Positions 26,573-35,476 of a stretch of DNA of 64,000 bases are shown here, one piece after another; the first letter of the stretch is position 1, and each line of letters begins with the position of its first letter. Under the pieces are notes generated by a model. The model was given only the letters and a program-made list of their open reading frames with translations, did no database searches and had not been told where the DNA came from. A program made the translations under genes and the position numbers. The DNA comes from JAXGXQ01 sp040772685. GTDB taxonomy: Bacteria; Bacillota; Clostridia; Saccharofermentanales; UBA5734. The stretch is taken from assembly GCA_040772685.1 (NCBI GenBank), contig JAXGXQ010000001.1, positions 124,001-188,000 of the forward strand. Direction: 5' to 3'.

Positions 26573-26831
26573 ACCGATGATGTGGAGATAAAACCACGGA
26601 GACGCGCCCCCAGAGAGCAGGCGATGGTGAGAATCCTGCGGAGAAGCGGCCTGGTAAATGGACCACGGAGGGCCTGGTGAAAGGCATTGAGCCGAGTATC
26701 CTGGATGCAGGCCGGCATTAACGGCAGAAAATGTGTTGGCATTTTCGGTAAAGTGGGTTCGCTTCGCGGCGAGCCAATTAAGGTGGTACCGCAGGTTATG
26801 GCCTGTCCTTATTTTAGGACAGGCTTTTTTT
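26573..26831 (+). ncRNA. T-box riboswitch leader, probable tRNA-Trp (UGG) specificity
   Basis: The conserved T-box sequence AAGGTGGTACCGC lies at 26780-26792, followed by an intrinsic terminator at 26801-26831. Upstream are the AGAGAG bulge and a distal hairpin (GCAGG...CCTGC). In the Stem I region GTGG (26582-26585) can pair with CCAC (26663-26666), placing TAAATGGA in the specifier loop. UGG (26659-26661) followed by A fits the usual codon-plus-purine rule and the TrpP-like protein downstream. AUG, one base earlier, is the alternative. Uncharged tRNA would stabilise the antiterminator and turn on the operon. Confidence 0.88.
26801..26831 (+). terminator. Regulated terminator of the T-box leader
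   Basis: GCCTGTCCT pairs with AGGACAGGC around a TATTTT loop and is followed by TTTTTTT. It competes with the T-box antiterminator. Confidence 0.9.
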
Positions 26832-26920
26832 GTGGCCAAATCCTTTGCACTTGCCGACGTTTCCAATTGGAACACGCGCTGCCTCGTGCAGTAAAGCAAG
26901 AAAAGCAGAAAGGGATTAAA

Positions 26921-27574
26921 ATGGAAAAATCAAAAATGAACATAACGACAAAAATGAATATAACGACAGACGCTCAGCCTGAGGAACTGATTTCAGGTCA
27001 GAAAAGGACTGTTGCCAAGCGTGTAGTTGCTGTTAAAGAACACAAAGGCCTGACAGCCCGTGACATTCTGTTGATTGGCGTACTGCTGGCAGCCGGCGCT
27101 GTCCTCAAATTCTTTGTCGGTTCAGTTATCAACTTCGGCATGAAGCCAAACTTCATCATTGCCATGTATTGCCTGATCATTCTTCTGGTAAAACCACGTT
27201 TGCCTGAAGCGGCGATCATCGGCCTCTTAGCTGGCGCGATCAGCCAGTTTTTCCCCGGTCAGCCCTACATCAATTTCGCCAGCGAGCTGGTCGGCGCAGT
27301 CGTGATGTCACTGCTTTGCCTGCTGCCGCTGCGTTTGGGCCGCTTTTCGCTTAAACCTGTTGTTGCCACCTTCATCAGCACCTTGGCCAGCGGCTTCACC
27401 TTTGTTGGCATCATGTACCTGATGTATTACAGCGGCGCCGATATCAAACCCACGCCGCTGGCAGCTTTCCTGGTGATTATCCTGGGCACCGCGCTGATTA
27501 ACTCTGTCATTGTCCAGCTTTTGCATATTCCTTTGCGCTTAGCTTTGAAACTGGAACCTGAGGCAGCAGCATGA
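26921..27574 (+). CDS. ECF transporter S component, TrpP-like (tryptophan or indole compound uptake)
   Basis: 217 residues. After a polar N-terminus of about 40 residues, with a small internal duplication (MNITT twice), there are five to six membrane segments. The GMKPNFIIAMYCLIILLVKPR region and the following GAISQFFPGQPYINFASELVG resemble Bacillus TrpP. In ECF systems the S component binds the substrate and docks on EcfT with two ATPases, which follow here with four-base overlaps. ATG 26921 has AAAGGGA upstream. The frame also runs through the T-box leader, but that extension is not protein. Trp specificity rests on this similarity plus the T-box codon. Confidence 0.78.
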   Translation: MEKSKMNITTKMNITTDAQPEELISGQKRTVAKRVVAVKEHKGLTARDILLIGVLLAAGAVLKFFVGSVINFGMKPNFIIAMYCLIILLVKPRLPEAAIIGLLAGAISQFFPGQPYINFASELVGAVVMSLLCLLPLRLGRFSLKPVVATFISTLASGFTFVGIMYLMYYSGADIKPTPLAAFLVIILGTALINSVIVQLLHIPLRLALKLEPEAAA

Positions 27575-28416
27575 TCGCGATCAAGGATTTAAGTTTTCAA
27601 TATAAAGGCGGCAAACGTTTGGCTTTAAGCGACATTAATCTCAATATCGCTGCCGGCTCATTCGTAGGCATAATCGGCAGCAGCGGGGCCGGTAAAAGCA
27701 CTCTTACCCGTGCTTTGAACGGGATAATTCCGCATTATTTCACCGGCGATTTTTACGGCAGCGTGGAAATTGAAGGAATGGATACAATCACCAGCACGCC
27801 TGCGCAGCTTTCCCGGCTGGTTGGCAGTGTATTTCAGGACATTGATGGCCAAATGGTTGCCTCTGTAGTTGAAGATGAACTGTTGTTTGGGTTGGAGAAT
27901 TTCGCCGTGCCGCGAGCCGAAATAGCCAGCCGGGTTCAGGAAGCATTAGCAATGGTGGGAATTTCGAATCTGCGCCATCGTAGTTTAGCGACATTATCCG
28001 GCGGCCAGCGGCAAAAAGTCGCGATCGCGGCGATTATCGCCCTGAAACCGCGCATTCTGGTGCTTGACGAGCCAACTGCTGAGCTTGATCCGCACAGCAG
28101 CCGTCTGATCTTTGAAATGTTGAAGCAACTGAAACGCGAGCTGGGAATGACAATTGTTGTCGTCGAACAGAAAATCATGCTTTTGTCTGAATACGTCGAC
28201 CGCTTAATAGTAATGCACAACGGCTCAATTGCTTTTGCTGGCGAAGTGCGCTCGGTTCTTGCCCATGCTGCAGAGTTGCGTGCTCTCGGCGTCAATATTC
28301 CCCGCATTGCGACATTGGCAGAAAACCTGCGGGACCGGGGTCTTTATGAAGGGCCGGTTCCGGTCTCACTGCCTGAGGCAGAGTTGATGGTGCGGGAGGT
28401 TTTGGCTCGTGCTTAA
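27571..28416 (+). CDS. ecfA1: ECF transporter ATPase A1
   Basis: 281 residues. Walker A GSSGAGKST (36-44), Q-loop VFQDIDGQM, signature LSGGQRQKV, Walker B ILVLDEPTAELD and the VVEQK switch region with a Gln-Lys at the usual H-loop region. It hydrolyses ATP to drive the ECF module with the next ATPase. Its ATG overlaps the S-component stop. Downstream it overlaps the second ATPase by eight bases. Confidence 0.92.
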   Translation: MIAIKDLSFQYKGGKRLALSDINLNIAAGSFVGIIGSSGAGKSTLTRALNGIIPHYFTGDFYGSVEIEGMDTITSTPAQLSRLVGSVFQDIDGQMVASVVEDELLFGLENFAVPRAEIASRVQEALAMVGISNLRHRSLATLSGGQRQKVAIAAIIALKPRILVLDEPTAELDPHSSRLIFEMLKQLKRELGMTIVVVEQKIMLLSEYVDRLIVMHNGSIAFAGEVRSVLAHAAELRALGVNIPRIATLAENLRDRGLYEGPVPVSLPEAELMVREVLARA

Positions 28417-29245
28417 GTTTAATCAGGTTTCCTTTAAATATGAAACCGGTACCGATGCCGACAGACGAAACGCAGCTGAGTACAGCGCTACTATTGATAA
28501 TGTTTCCGTGCAGGTAAATCACGGCGAGTTTGTGGCCCTGATTGGTGAGAACGGTGCCGGCAAATCAACCTTTGCCAAGTTGTGCAATGGTTTGCTGCAA
28601 CCAAGCCGGGGCAGTGTACAGGTTAACGGCTTTGACACCCGGACTGCGAAAACAAGTCAGCTGGCTCGTCACATTGGTTTTTTGTTTCAAAATCCTGACC
28701 GCCAGATTTGCCAGAATACTGTCTGCGCTGAAATCATGTTTGGCCTGGAAATGGTAATTCCGGAAAAAGAGCGCAGGGAAGAACGCTGTGCAACAATTCT
28801 GGCTGAACTGGAGCTTGATGGCCGCAGTAATCCTTTTAATTTGAGCCGTGGTGAGCGCCAGCGCGTTGCCCTGGCGTCGGTTCTGGCCCGTGAACCTGAC
28901 TTGCTGATCCTGGATGAACCGACAACCGGACTTGACTGGCTGGAATGCACCCGGATTATGGAGCAGATCAAACAGCACAACGCGGCCGGAACTACTGTTT
29001 TGATGATCTGCCACGATATGGAAGTTGTGCAGGATTACGCCAGTCGCGTGCTGGTGATGTCCGGTGGCAGCCTGTTGGCTGATGGCCCGATGACAGAAAT
29101 TATGACGGACGAAGAACTGTTAAGCAGCGCTTCAGTTACCAGCGCCCAGATTCCGGCCTTGACAAGCCGTTTTGGTTCGCTGTTTACCGGCATATTCAGA
29201 CCTGAAGAACTTGCCGCTGCAATTGCGGGGAGGGTAAGCAAATGA
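28409..29245 (+). CDS. ecfA2: ECF transporter ATPase A2
   Basis: 278 residues. Walker A GENGAGKST, Q-loop LFQNPDRQI, Walker B LLILDEPTTGLDW and H-loop ICHDMEV. The signature is LSRGERQRV: the second residue after leucine-serine is Arg instead of Gly, a substitution seen in some ECF A2 subunits, where the composite site can be degenerate. It pairs with the preceding ATPase as a heterodimer. Four-base overlap with ecfT. Confidence 0.9.
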   Translation: MLKFNQVSFKYETGTDADRRNAAEYSATIDNVSVQVNHGEFVALIGENGAGKSTFAKLCNGLLQPSRGSVQVNGFDTRTAKTSQLARHIGFLFQNPDRQICQNTVCAEIMFGLEMVIPEKERREERCATILAELELDGRSNPFNLSRGERQRVALASVLAREPDLLILDEPTTGLDWLECTRIMEQIKQHNAAGTTVLMICHDMEVVQDYASRVLVMSGGSLLADGPMTEIMTDEELLSSASVTSAQIPALTSRFGSLFTGIFRPEELAAAIAGRVSK

Positions 29246-30003
29246 CTGGAATTATCGATTATGTGCCGGGCGCCACACCGTTGCACCGGCTGAATCCTCT
29301 GAGCAAACTGGTTTTGGCTCTTGTTATGTGCATTGCTTGTTTTATCAGCCGCAATCACGTGTTCATCGTCAGTATTATTAGCCTGAATCTGCTGCTGGCG
29401 GCCTCAGCCGGCATTTTGCAACGTTCTTTAACAGTGTTGCGGGCGTTGCTGAAATTTTCGCTGTTGCTCTTTGCGGTACAACTCTTGTTTATCCGTGAGG
29501 GCAATGTGCTGCTGACACTGCCGCTGAATGTACTTGTCACCGACAAGGGAGTATCATTTTCCCTGTTGTTTGTTTTGCGCCTGTTGGCCGCTACTATGCC
29601 GCTGACCCTGATGCTGTCTCTGACCCAGGCATCGGCTTTGTCGGGTGTTCTGGTAGAAAAACTGCGCGTTCCCTATAAATATGCTTTTGCGCTGACCACT
29701 ACAATCCGTTTTATTCCGATATTCACGGCAGAAGCCGCGGACATAATGGCGGCGCAAAAATCGCGGGGCGTAGAGTTTGATACCGGCAGCTTTTTCAAAA
29801 AGATCCGCTTGTTGCTGCCGCTGTGTGTGCCGCTCTTGATCAGCTCGGTTGCCCGGATTGACCAGGGCGCGATCTCAGCAGAACTACGCGGCTTCAGTTG
29901 CCGTCAGCGTGGCTCCAGTTACCATGAATACAGACTCACCAGGCTGGACCTGGCTGCTGGAATCCTGGCAGTAATTTTAATAGCTTTGGCCGTAATATTT
30001 TAA
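29242..30003 (+). CDS. ecfT: ECF transporter transmembrane coupling protein EcfT
   Basis: 253 residues, about five to six membrane segments. The two cytoplasmic coupling motifs with the A-R-G pattern are visible: AAQKSRGVEFD near residue 175 and SAELRGFSCR near 215, which bind the ATPases. It completes a dedicated ECF module with its own S component. There are 53 bases and no visible terminator before iorA, so read-through is likely. Confidence 0.9.
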   Translation: MTGIIDYVPGATPLHRLNPLSKLVLALVMCIACFISRNHVFIVSIISLNLLLAASAGILQRSLTVLRALLKFSLLLFAVQLLFIREGNVLLTLPLNVLVTDKGVSFSLLFVLRLLAATMPLTLMLSLTQASALSGVLVEKLRVPYKYAFALTTTIRFIPIFTAEAADIMAAQKSRGVEFDTGSFFKKIRLLLPLCVPLLISSVARIDQGAISAELRGFSCRQRGSSYHEYRLTRLDLAAGILAVILIALAVIF

Positions 30004-30056
30004 TAGATTCAAGCAGAACGGGCACCAAGTCCGAGAAAACCCAGGAGTAGAGAGTA

Positions 30057-31910
30057 ATGAAATCAGACAAGAACAAAAAAAATATCCGTCTGCTGATGGG
30101 CAACGAAGCCATCGCTTTGGGCGCCATCCGGGCTGGTGTACGTGTAGTCACAGGCTATCCCGGCACGCCGTCAACAGAAATTCTGGAGACAGTAGCCAAA
30201 GAAAATACCGGCGATATTTATGTCGAGTGGTCTGTTAATGAAAAGATTGCGCTTGAAATCGCGGCCGGGGCCGCCTATGCCGGCGCACGGACAATGGTGA
30301 CAATGAAGCAGGTCGGGCTGAATGTGGCTGCCGATCCGATTATGAGCCTCGCTTATGTTGGTGTTAAGGGCGGCATGGTGGTGGTTGTCGCTGATGACCC
30401 TGGTCCGATTTCCTCGCAGACGGAACAGGATACACGCCATTTTGCCGAATTTGCCAACTTGCCGGTATTTGACCCGTCCAGCCCGGAGGAAGCTTACCTG
30501 ATGCTTGAGACTGCTTTCGAGGTTTCGGAAAGATATGGCACACCGGTGCTGTTGCGCCCGACCACACGCGTCTGTCATGGCTGTGCCGGCGTTGAGCTGC
30601 TGCCGCCGCTGGAGATTCCTGAGCCGGAGGGCTTTGTGCGTGATCCCTCGAAATGGGTTATCTTTCCGCGCCTTTCATACCAGAGCCATCTGAAGATCGC
30701 TGCGCGCCAGCCGATTCTGGGCGCAGAGTTCTCACGCTCACCCCACAACAGCATCAGCGATGGTCAGGGACGCCGCGGCATTGCTACCGGCGGCATCAGC
30801 TACGAATATGTCCGGGAAGCTCTGACTGAAAATGAAGCGGTTCCGTTATTGAAACTAGGCACCTCGAATCCATTCCCTGAGCAGCTTGCTTTGGAATTTC
30901 TGCAAAACCTCGATGAGGTTCTGGTTCTGGAAGAGCTTGATCCGGTTATTGAGCGCGCATTGTTGCAACTTGTCGGTAAACATCACTTGCAAGTGACAAT
31001 TCGCGGCAAACTCAGCGGCGATACCCGCCAGGCAGGCGAGAACAGCGTGGAGAGTGTCACTGAAGATCTTGCCCGCTATCTGGAAACAGCAAATTCAAAG
31101 AATAGTCCTTCGGTTCAACAAGACTCAGAAGGCATGACTGAGAGCCTGGTTGAATGTCCGTCCTTGCCTGTACGCCCGCCTGTGCTTTGCGCCGGCTGTC
31201 CGCACCGGGCTTCGTTCTACGCTATAAAGCGGGCAACCCGTGGCAAGAAAACAGTGTACTGCGGCGATATCGGCTGCTACACGCTGGGCAACGCCAAGCC
31301 GCTGGAAATGGTCGACACCTGCCTCTGTATGGGCGCTGACGTCACAATCGCCCAGGGGATCGGCCGCGTTGAGCCCGACACAGCAGCGTTTTCCTTTATC
31401 GGTGATTCCACCTTCTTTGCTTCCGGCATCCCCGGCGTGGTCAACGCTGTCTATAACCAAAGTGATCTGATTCTGATTGTGCTCGACAACCACACTACAG
31501 CCATGACCGGCTGCCAGCCGCACCCCGGTACCGGCGAAACCATGATGGGCTCGATCTCCGAAAAAATCAGCATCGAAAAAATTCTGCGGGCAATCGGCGT
31601 TGCCTCGGTGGAAGAAATTGACCCGCTCGATCAAACCGCGTCTATCGCTGCTGTAAAAAGAGCACTCGACCTGACAGGCGTGCGCGCGATCATTTTCAAG
31701 TCTCCCTGCATTGTTTTGGAAAGACCGGCAAAACGGCACCAGATTATCCGGGAAGACTGCACCAACTGCCAGCATTGCCTGAAGCAGCTTGGTTGCCCGG
31801 CGATCATGATCCAGGACGGAAATGTGGAGATTGAACCCGAGCTATGCACCGGCTGTGACCTGTGTGCCAAAATTTGTCCGTCGAAAGCCATTGTGGAGGT
31901 GCAGGCATGA
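30057..31910 (+). CDS. iorA: Indolepyruvate ferredoxin oxidoreductase, alpha subunit
   Basis: 617 residues. The N-terminal pyruvate-ferredoxin-type domain begins LMGNEAIALGAIRAGVRVVTGYPGTPSTEI. The TPP domain (about 370-540) carries GDSTFFASGIPGVVNA and LDNHTTAMTG. The C-terminus has two [4Fe-4S] motifs, CTNCQHC...C and CTGCDLCAKIC. With IorB it interconverts arylpyruvates (indole-, phenyl-, hydroxyphenylpyruvate) with aryl-acetyl-CoA, CO2 and reduced ferredoxin; the reaction is reversible in anaerobes. GGAGTAGAG precedes the ATG. Confidence 0.94.
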   Translation: MKSDKNKKNIRLLMGNEAIALGAIRAGVRVVTGYPGTPSTEILETVAKENTGDIYVEWSVNEKIALEIAAGAAYAGARTMVTMKQVGLNVAADPIMSLAYVGVKGGMVVVVADDPGPISSQTEQDTRHFAEFANLPVFDPSSPEEAYLMLETAFEVSERYGTPVLLRPTTRVCHGCAGVELLPPLEIPEPEGFVRDPSKWVIFPRLSYQSHLKIAARQPILGAEFSRSPHNSISDGQGRRGIATGGISYEYVREALTENEAVPLLKLGTSNPFPEQLALEFLQNLDEVLVLEELDPVIERALLQLVGKHHLQVTIRGKLSGDTRQAGENSVESVTEDLARYLETANSKNSPSVQQDSEGMTESLVECPSLPVRPPVLCAGCPHRASFYAIKRATRGKKTVYCGDIGCYTLGNAKPLEMVDTCLCMGADVTIAQGIGRVEPDTAAFSFIGDSTFFASGIPGVVNAVYNQSDLILIVLDNHTTAMTGCQPHPGTGETMMGSISEKISIEKILRAIGVASVEEIDPLDQTASIAAVKRALDLTGVRAIIFKSPCIVLERPAKRHQIIREDCTNCQHCLKQLGCPAIMIQDGNVEIEPELCTGCDLCAKICPSKAIVEVQA

Positions 31911-32545
31911 ATATGAATTGTTTAATCTGCGGCGTTGGCGGCCAGGGGGTAATTCTGGCCTCACGCTTAATCGCCGCGGCTGCTCTGGAAATAGGGGAAA
32001 AGGTTCTCACGGCTGAAACAATCGGCATGGCCCAGCGCGGCGGTTCCGTTGTCAGTCACGTTAGGGTAGGAGCGCATGCGTATTCACCGCTGGTGCCACA
32101 GGGCAAAGCGGATCTGATCATCGCTCTGGAACCGGCGGAAGCCGTGCGGTCTATGAATTATTTAAAACCTGGCGGTACGGTTGTCGTCAGCTGCAAAGCT
32201 GTGAAGCCGGCCACCCCGGCACCGGTAAATCTGGCCTATACAGGCGAGGAAATGCTGGAACATCTCAGAGCAACAGTGAAAAATCTCTACATCGTAGACA
32301 CTCCGGCTATTTGTGCCGCCGCCGACTCAGACCGGGCAGCTAACATCGCCCTGCTTGGTGCTGCTGCTGCCAGCGGTGCTTTGGGCTTCAGCCTCGAACA
32401 AATCGAAGCGGCTATCCGCGCTCAGACACGAGCCAAATACTTTGAATCCAATAAAATTGCTTTACAGCTTGGCGCCGAAGCTGCTGTCAACGCAAATTCT
32501 GCAGAGGAAGCAGGCAGGGGAGCAGGGCTAGGAGCAAAGCTATGA
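31907..32545 (+). CDS. iorB: Indolepyruvate ferredoxin oxidoreductase, beta subunit
   Basis: 212 residues of the gamma-type 2-oxoacid oxidoreductase fold, with GVGGQGVILASRLIA at the start and AETIGMAQRGGSVVSHVRVG for CoA and subunit contacts. It forms the IorAB heterodimer with the previous gene, whose stop it overlaps (ATGA) after a GGAGG site. It has a small Ala/Gly-rich C-terminal tail not typical of the family. It overlaps the next gene by four bases. Confidence 0.94.
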   Translation: MNMNCLICGVGGQGVILASRLIAAAALEIGEKVLTAETIGMAQRGGSVVSHVRVGAHAYSPLVPQGKADLIIALEPAEAVRSMNYLKPGGTVVVSCKAVKPATPAPVNLAYTGEEMLEHLRATVKNLYIVDTPAICAAADSDRAANIALLGAAAASGALGFSLEQIEAAIRAQTRAKYFESNKIALQLGAEAAVNANSAEEAGRGAGLGAKL

Positions 32546-33774
32546 AAATGAACGATTATCAATTTGATCTAATCAGCAGACAACTGCAGAACCTGCCACA
32601 TACCTCGCCTTTTTACCGGGAGAAATTGAAAGGATACAATCCGGCTGCGGTTAAATCGCAAGCTGACTTTGAGCAGCTTCCTTTCTCAGACAAAGCTGAG
32701 CTGCGCGAAGCTTATCCGCTGGGTCTACAGGCCGTGCCTGACGAACAGATTGTCCGCATCCATTCTTCCTCCGGAACCACCGGCACACCAGTAATTATTC
32801 CTTATACCCGCCAGGATATTGAAGACTGGGCGATAATGTTCGAGCGCTGTTATTTAATGGCGGGACTTACACCTTTAGATCGCGTTCATATCACTCCCGG
32901 CTACGGGCTGTGGACAGCAGGAATTGGTTTTCAAGCCGGTGCCGAGCGGCTCGGAGCTATGGCTATTCCGATGGGCCCCGGCAACACCGACAAACAGCTG
33001 CGCATGATGATGGATTTAAAATCAACCGTGCTCTGCGCCACCTCATCGTATGCTTTGCTGTTGGCGGAAGAAATCGAAAAACGCGGCATCCGGGATAAGA
33101 TTCATTTAACCAAGGGCATTATCGGTTCTGAACGCTGGGGCGAAAAGATGCGCAGGCGCATAGCCGGTGAACTGGGCGTACAGTTATACGATATTTATGG
33201 CTTGACAGAAATATACGGGCCCGGGATCGGCATGAGTTGCGAACATGAATGCGGCATGCATATGTGGGACGACTACGTTTACTGCGAGATTATTGATCAG
33301 AATACAGGTAAAGTCCTACCGGACGGTGAAATCGGCGAGCTGGTGATCACAACTCTGCGCAAGGAAGGCGCGCCTTTGCTGCGCTACCGCACCCATGACC
33401 TCACCCGGTTTCTGCCCGGTGAATGTGCCTGCGGTTCAAAATACCCCCGCATCGACACATTAATTGGCCGCACTGATGACATGGTTAAAGTGAAGGGAGT
33501 CAACATATTCCCCAGTCAGATAGAAGCAGTCCTGAAAAATATTATTGCTGCCTCCAGCGAATATCAATTCATGCTGGATCATTTTAACGGCCGTGATGAG
33601 TGCCGCTTGTTTGTTGAGCTTTGTCCGGATTGCCCGGAAAAAGAAGCAACAAATGAAATCCAGCAGGAGTTCAAAAACCAGATTGGCATTTCAGTAATAG
33701 TTGTGCCGGTCGCGATCGGCGAGCTGCCGCGCAGTGAAAAGAAATCAAAGCGGATTTTTGACAACAGGTATTAA
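32542..33774 (+). CDS. paaK: Phenylacetate-CoA ligase-type adenylating enzyme
   Basis: 410 residues, slightly shorter than typical PaaK (about 430). ATP-binding motif SSSGTTGTP, the GLTEIYGPG core and the C-terminal GRTDDMVKVKGVNIFPSQIE block are all PaaK-like, and the last lysine region (SEKKSKRIFD) supplies the mobile catalytic lysine. It activates arylacetates (phenylacetate, indole-3-acetate) to CoA thioesters with ATP, or works with IorAB in the opposite direction. A probable zinc-type cluster (CACG, CEHECG) is visible. It is the last gene of the unit and is followed by a terminator. Confidence 0.9.
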   Translation: MKMNDYQFDLISRQLQNLPHTSPFYREKLKGYNPAAVKSQADFEQLPFSDKAELREAYPLGLQAVPDEQIVRIHSSSGTTGTPVIIPYTRQDIEDWAIMFERCYLMAGLTPLDRVHITPGYGLWTAGIGFQAGAERLGAMAIPMGPGNTDKQLRMMMDLKSTVLCATSSYALLLAEEIEKRGIRDKIHLTKGIIGSERWGEKMRRRIAGELGVQLYDIYGLTEIYGPGIGMSCEHECGMHMWDDYVYCEIIDQNTGKVLPDGEIGELVITTLRKEGAPLLRYRTHDLTRFLPGECACGSKYPRIDTLIGRTDDMVKVKGVNIFPSQIEAVLKNIIAASSEYQFMLDHFNGRDECRLFVELCPDCPEKEATNEIQQEFKNQIGISVIVVPVAIGELPRSEKKSKRIFDNRY

Positions 33775-33804
33775 GAACGTTTTGACAGACAGGGTGAAAA
33801 AAAT

Positions 33805-33843
33805 ACCCGGTACGTTGCTTTTATGGCACATACCGGGTTTTTG
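33805..33843 (+). terminator. Terminator after the ECF-ior-paaK operon
   Basis: ACCCGGTA pairs perfectly with TACCGGGT across an 18-base loop; TTTTT follows. It is the first clear terminator after the T-box, supporting a single long transcript. Confidence 0.85.
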
Positions 33844-33878
33844 AGGTTAGATGATAATTGTTGCTTTAACTTCATTTT

Positions 33879-34733
33879 CTAGCGCAAACTTGTATGCCGT
33901 TCAATAGAGCGGATGGTAAGGAAAATGTAGACGGTATAAAGCACAACCAAAGTCAGAACGAAGCCCAGTCCCAGAGTAAACGTGCTTTTTTCAATACCCA
34001 GGATTGCGTTGCGCAGACTGCTCCAGCTTGACTCAGCAACCCACTGAATCCCGGTTATGGTTTCGCCGTCGCTGCCAAGTGAAAAACGTACACCCAGAGG
34101 GATTAGAAGCAGGCCGATGATGCTGGCCGCCTGTGACAGCAGGTAAGTGATGATGTAAACGATAACTGGTCCGCCTAAACGGCCCATGCCATGGAACCTG
34201 GCTTCGCTGCCTTTGGTTATCACAAAAGCGTATTGAGTCACTGTACTGAAAATTCCTAAAAGAATTGCGGCCACAGGCAGCAGACGCACATAGAATGGAG
34301 CGTTAGTTGCCAGGAAGGCTTGCCAGGCGCCGCGAATACCGGTAAATAGCTGACGTCCCTCGGAAATATCTGTCGTCAGGGAGAAGAGGCCGGCGATAAT
34401 AAACACTGAGCCAACGGCGATCAGGAACCAGAACACTCCTGTCCAGAAGCGAGACCAGTAAAGCTGTCTGCCACTGGCGGGCAGAGTCATAGTCAAGTAG
34501 CCTTGATTGCCATAAAGCTTTCTATAGTAATTGATGATTGGCAGGATAATAACTGCTGCAACTATCACAACAGCTGCAAGCGTGCTGGTCAACTGGCCTA
34601 TCGTGCTGATGATTGGCAGGCTAAGGGCGATTGTTATCAAGGAAATGAATAGCACCAACAGGCCGGGAAGCAATATGCTTCTCCACTGACGCCAGATGCT
34701 GCGAAATTCATCGGCAATTAATTTTCTGACCAT
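33879..34733 (-). CDS. ABC exporter membrane subunit (YtrC/YtrD-like)
   Basis: 284 residues with six hydrophobic segments and no catalytic motif. The pattern (RKLYGNQGYLTMTLP in the first cytoplasmic loop) is common in ABC-2-like permeases of Firmicutes that sit with GntR regulators. It overlaps the ATPase gene by 16 bases and must form the exporter with it. The substrate is unknown; the YtrA-type context suggests response to wall-active compounds (inference). Confidence 0.75.
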   Translation of the reverse strand: MVRKLIADEFRSIWRQWRSILLPGLLVLFISLITIALSLPIISTIGQLTSTLAAVVIVAAVIILPIINYYRKLYGNQGYLTMTLPASGRQLYWSRFWTGVFWFLIAVGSVFIIAGLFSLTTDISEGRQLFTGIRGAWQAFLATNAPFYVRLLPVAAILLGIFSTVTQYAFVITKGSEARFHGMGRLGGPVIVYIITYLLSQAASIIGLLLIPLGVRFSLGSDGETITGIQWVAESSWSSLRNAILGIEKSTFTLGLGFVLTLVVLYTVYIFLTIRSIERHTSLR

Positions 34734-35476
34734 TTGAATACCTCCCGGAATAATTCATCAATGCTGCTATTATGCTGGTGACGCAAAGCCTCAGCCTCAC
34801 CTGCGAGTTTGACACTGCCCTGATCGATAAGAATCACATCGTCCAGCAAGCGCTCGATATCCTGAATCAGGTGAGTGGAAAGCAGCATCAGCGAGTTTTC
34901 GCTATAGCCACTGATGATGGCATCCAACACTACTTCACGCGAAGCCGGATCAACTCCGCTGATCGGTTCATCAAGCAGATATACTTTGGCGTCCCGGCCC
35001 ATAACCAGAACCACTTGCAGCTTTTCGCGCATGCCTTTGCTCATCGCCTGAATCCGTTGATCGGGACTTAGCCGGAAATGACGCAGCAGGTTTTCGGCTT
35101 TTCCCATATTGAAATCCGTATAATAACGGGCAAATAATTGCAGAGCCTCACCTGCCCGCAAACGGTCATCAAGGAACGGCACGTCGGGTAGATAAGAGAC
35201 GATTGCTTTGGTCTGGGCGTTAGGTCTCATGCCATTGATTAATGCTTCTCCTTGATACTCGCTGAGCACACCGGCCAGGATTTTCAATAAAGTTGTTTTG
35301 CCGCTGCCGTTTGGACCTAACAGTCCTACTATGCGTCCCGGATACAGTTTCATGTTCAAACTTTGCAGAGCTATTGTACGCTGATAGCGATGGGTCAGAT
35401 TTACAGTCTCTAACAGGGGGCTCGTTGTTTTTGCTCCTCCCGGCGTTTGGTTGACTGCTTCAGAAAATGCATTCAT
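34718..35476 (-). CDS. ABC exporter ATPase (YtrB-like)
   Basis: 252 residues. Walker A GPNGSGKTT, signature MSKGMREKL (a common variant of LSGGQ in this subfamily), Walker B VYLLDEPISGVD and H-loop LSTHLIQD. It hydrolyses ATP for the adjacent permease. Its start overlaps the stop of the GntR regulator by one base, so all three are co-translated. Confidence 0.92.
   Translation of the reverse strand: MNAFSEAVNQTPGGAKTTSPLLETVNLTHRYQRTIALQSLNMKLYPGRIVGLLGPNGSGKTTLLKILAGVLSEYQGEALINGMRPNAQTKAIVSYLPDVPFLDDRLRAGEALQLFARYYTDFNMGKAENLLRHFRLSPDQRIQAMSKGMREKLQVVLVMGRDAKVYLLDEPISGVDPASREVVLDAIISGYSENSLMLLSTHLIQDIERLLDDVILIDQGSVKLAGEAEALRHQHNSSIDELFREVFKWSEN

Noticed and set aside
26687..26920. N-terminal extension of the ECF S component into the leader
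   Set aside because: This stretch is the T-box RNA with its terminator; the coding start at 26921 has a ribosome site.
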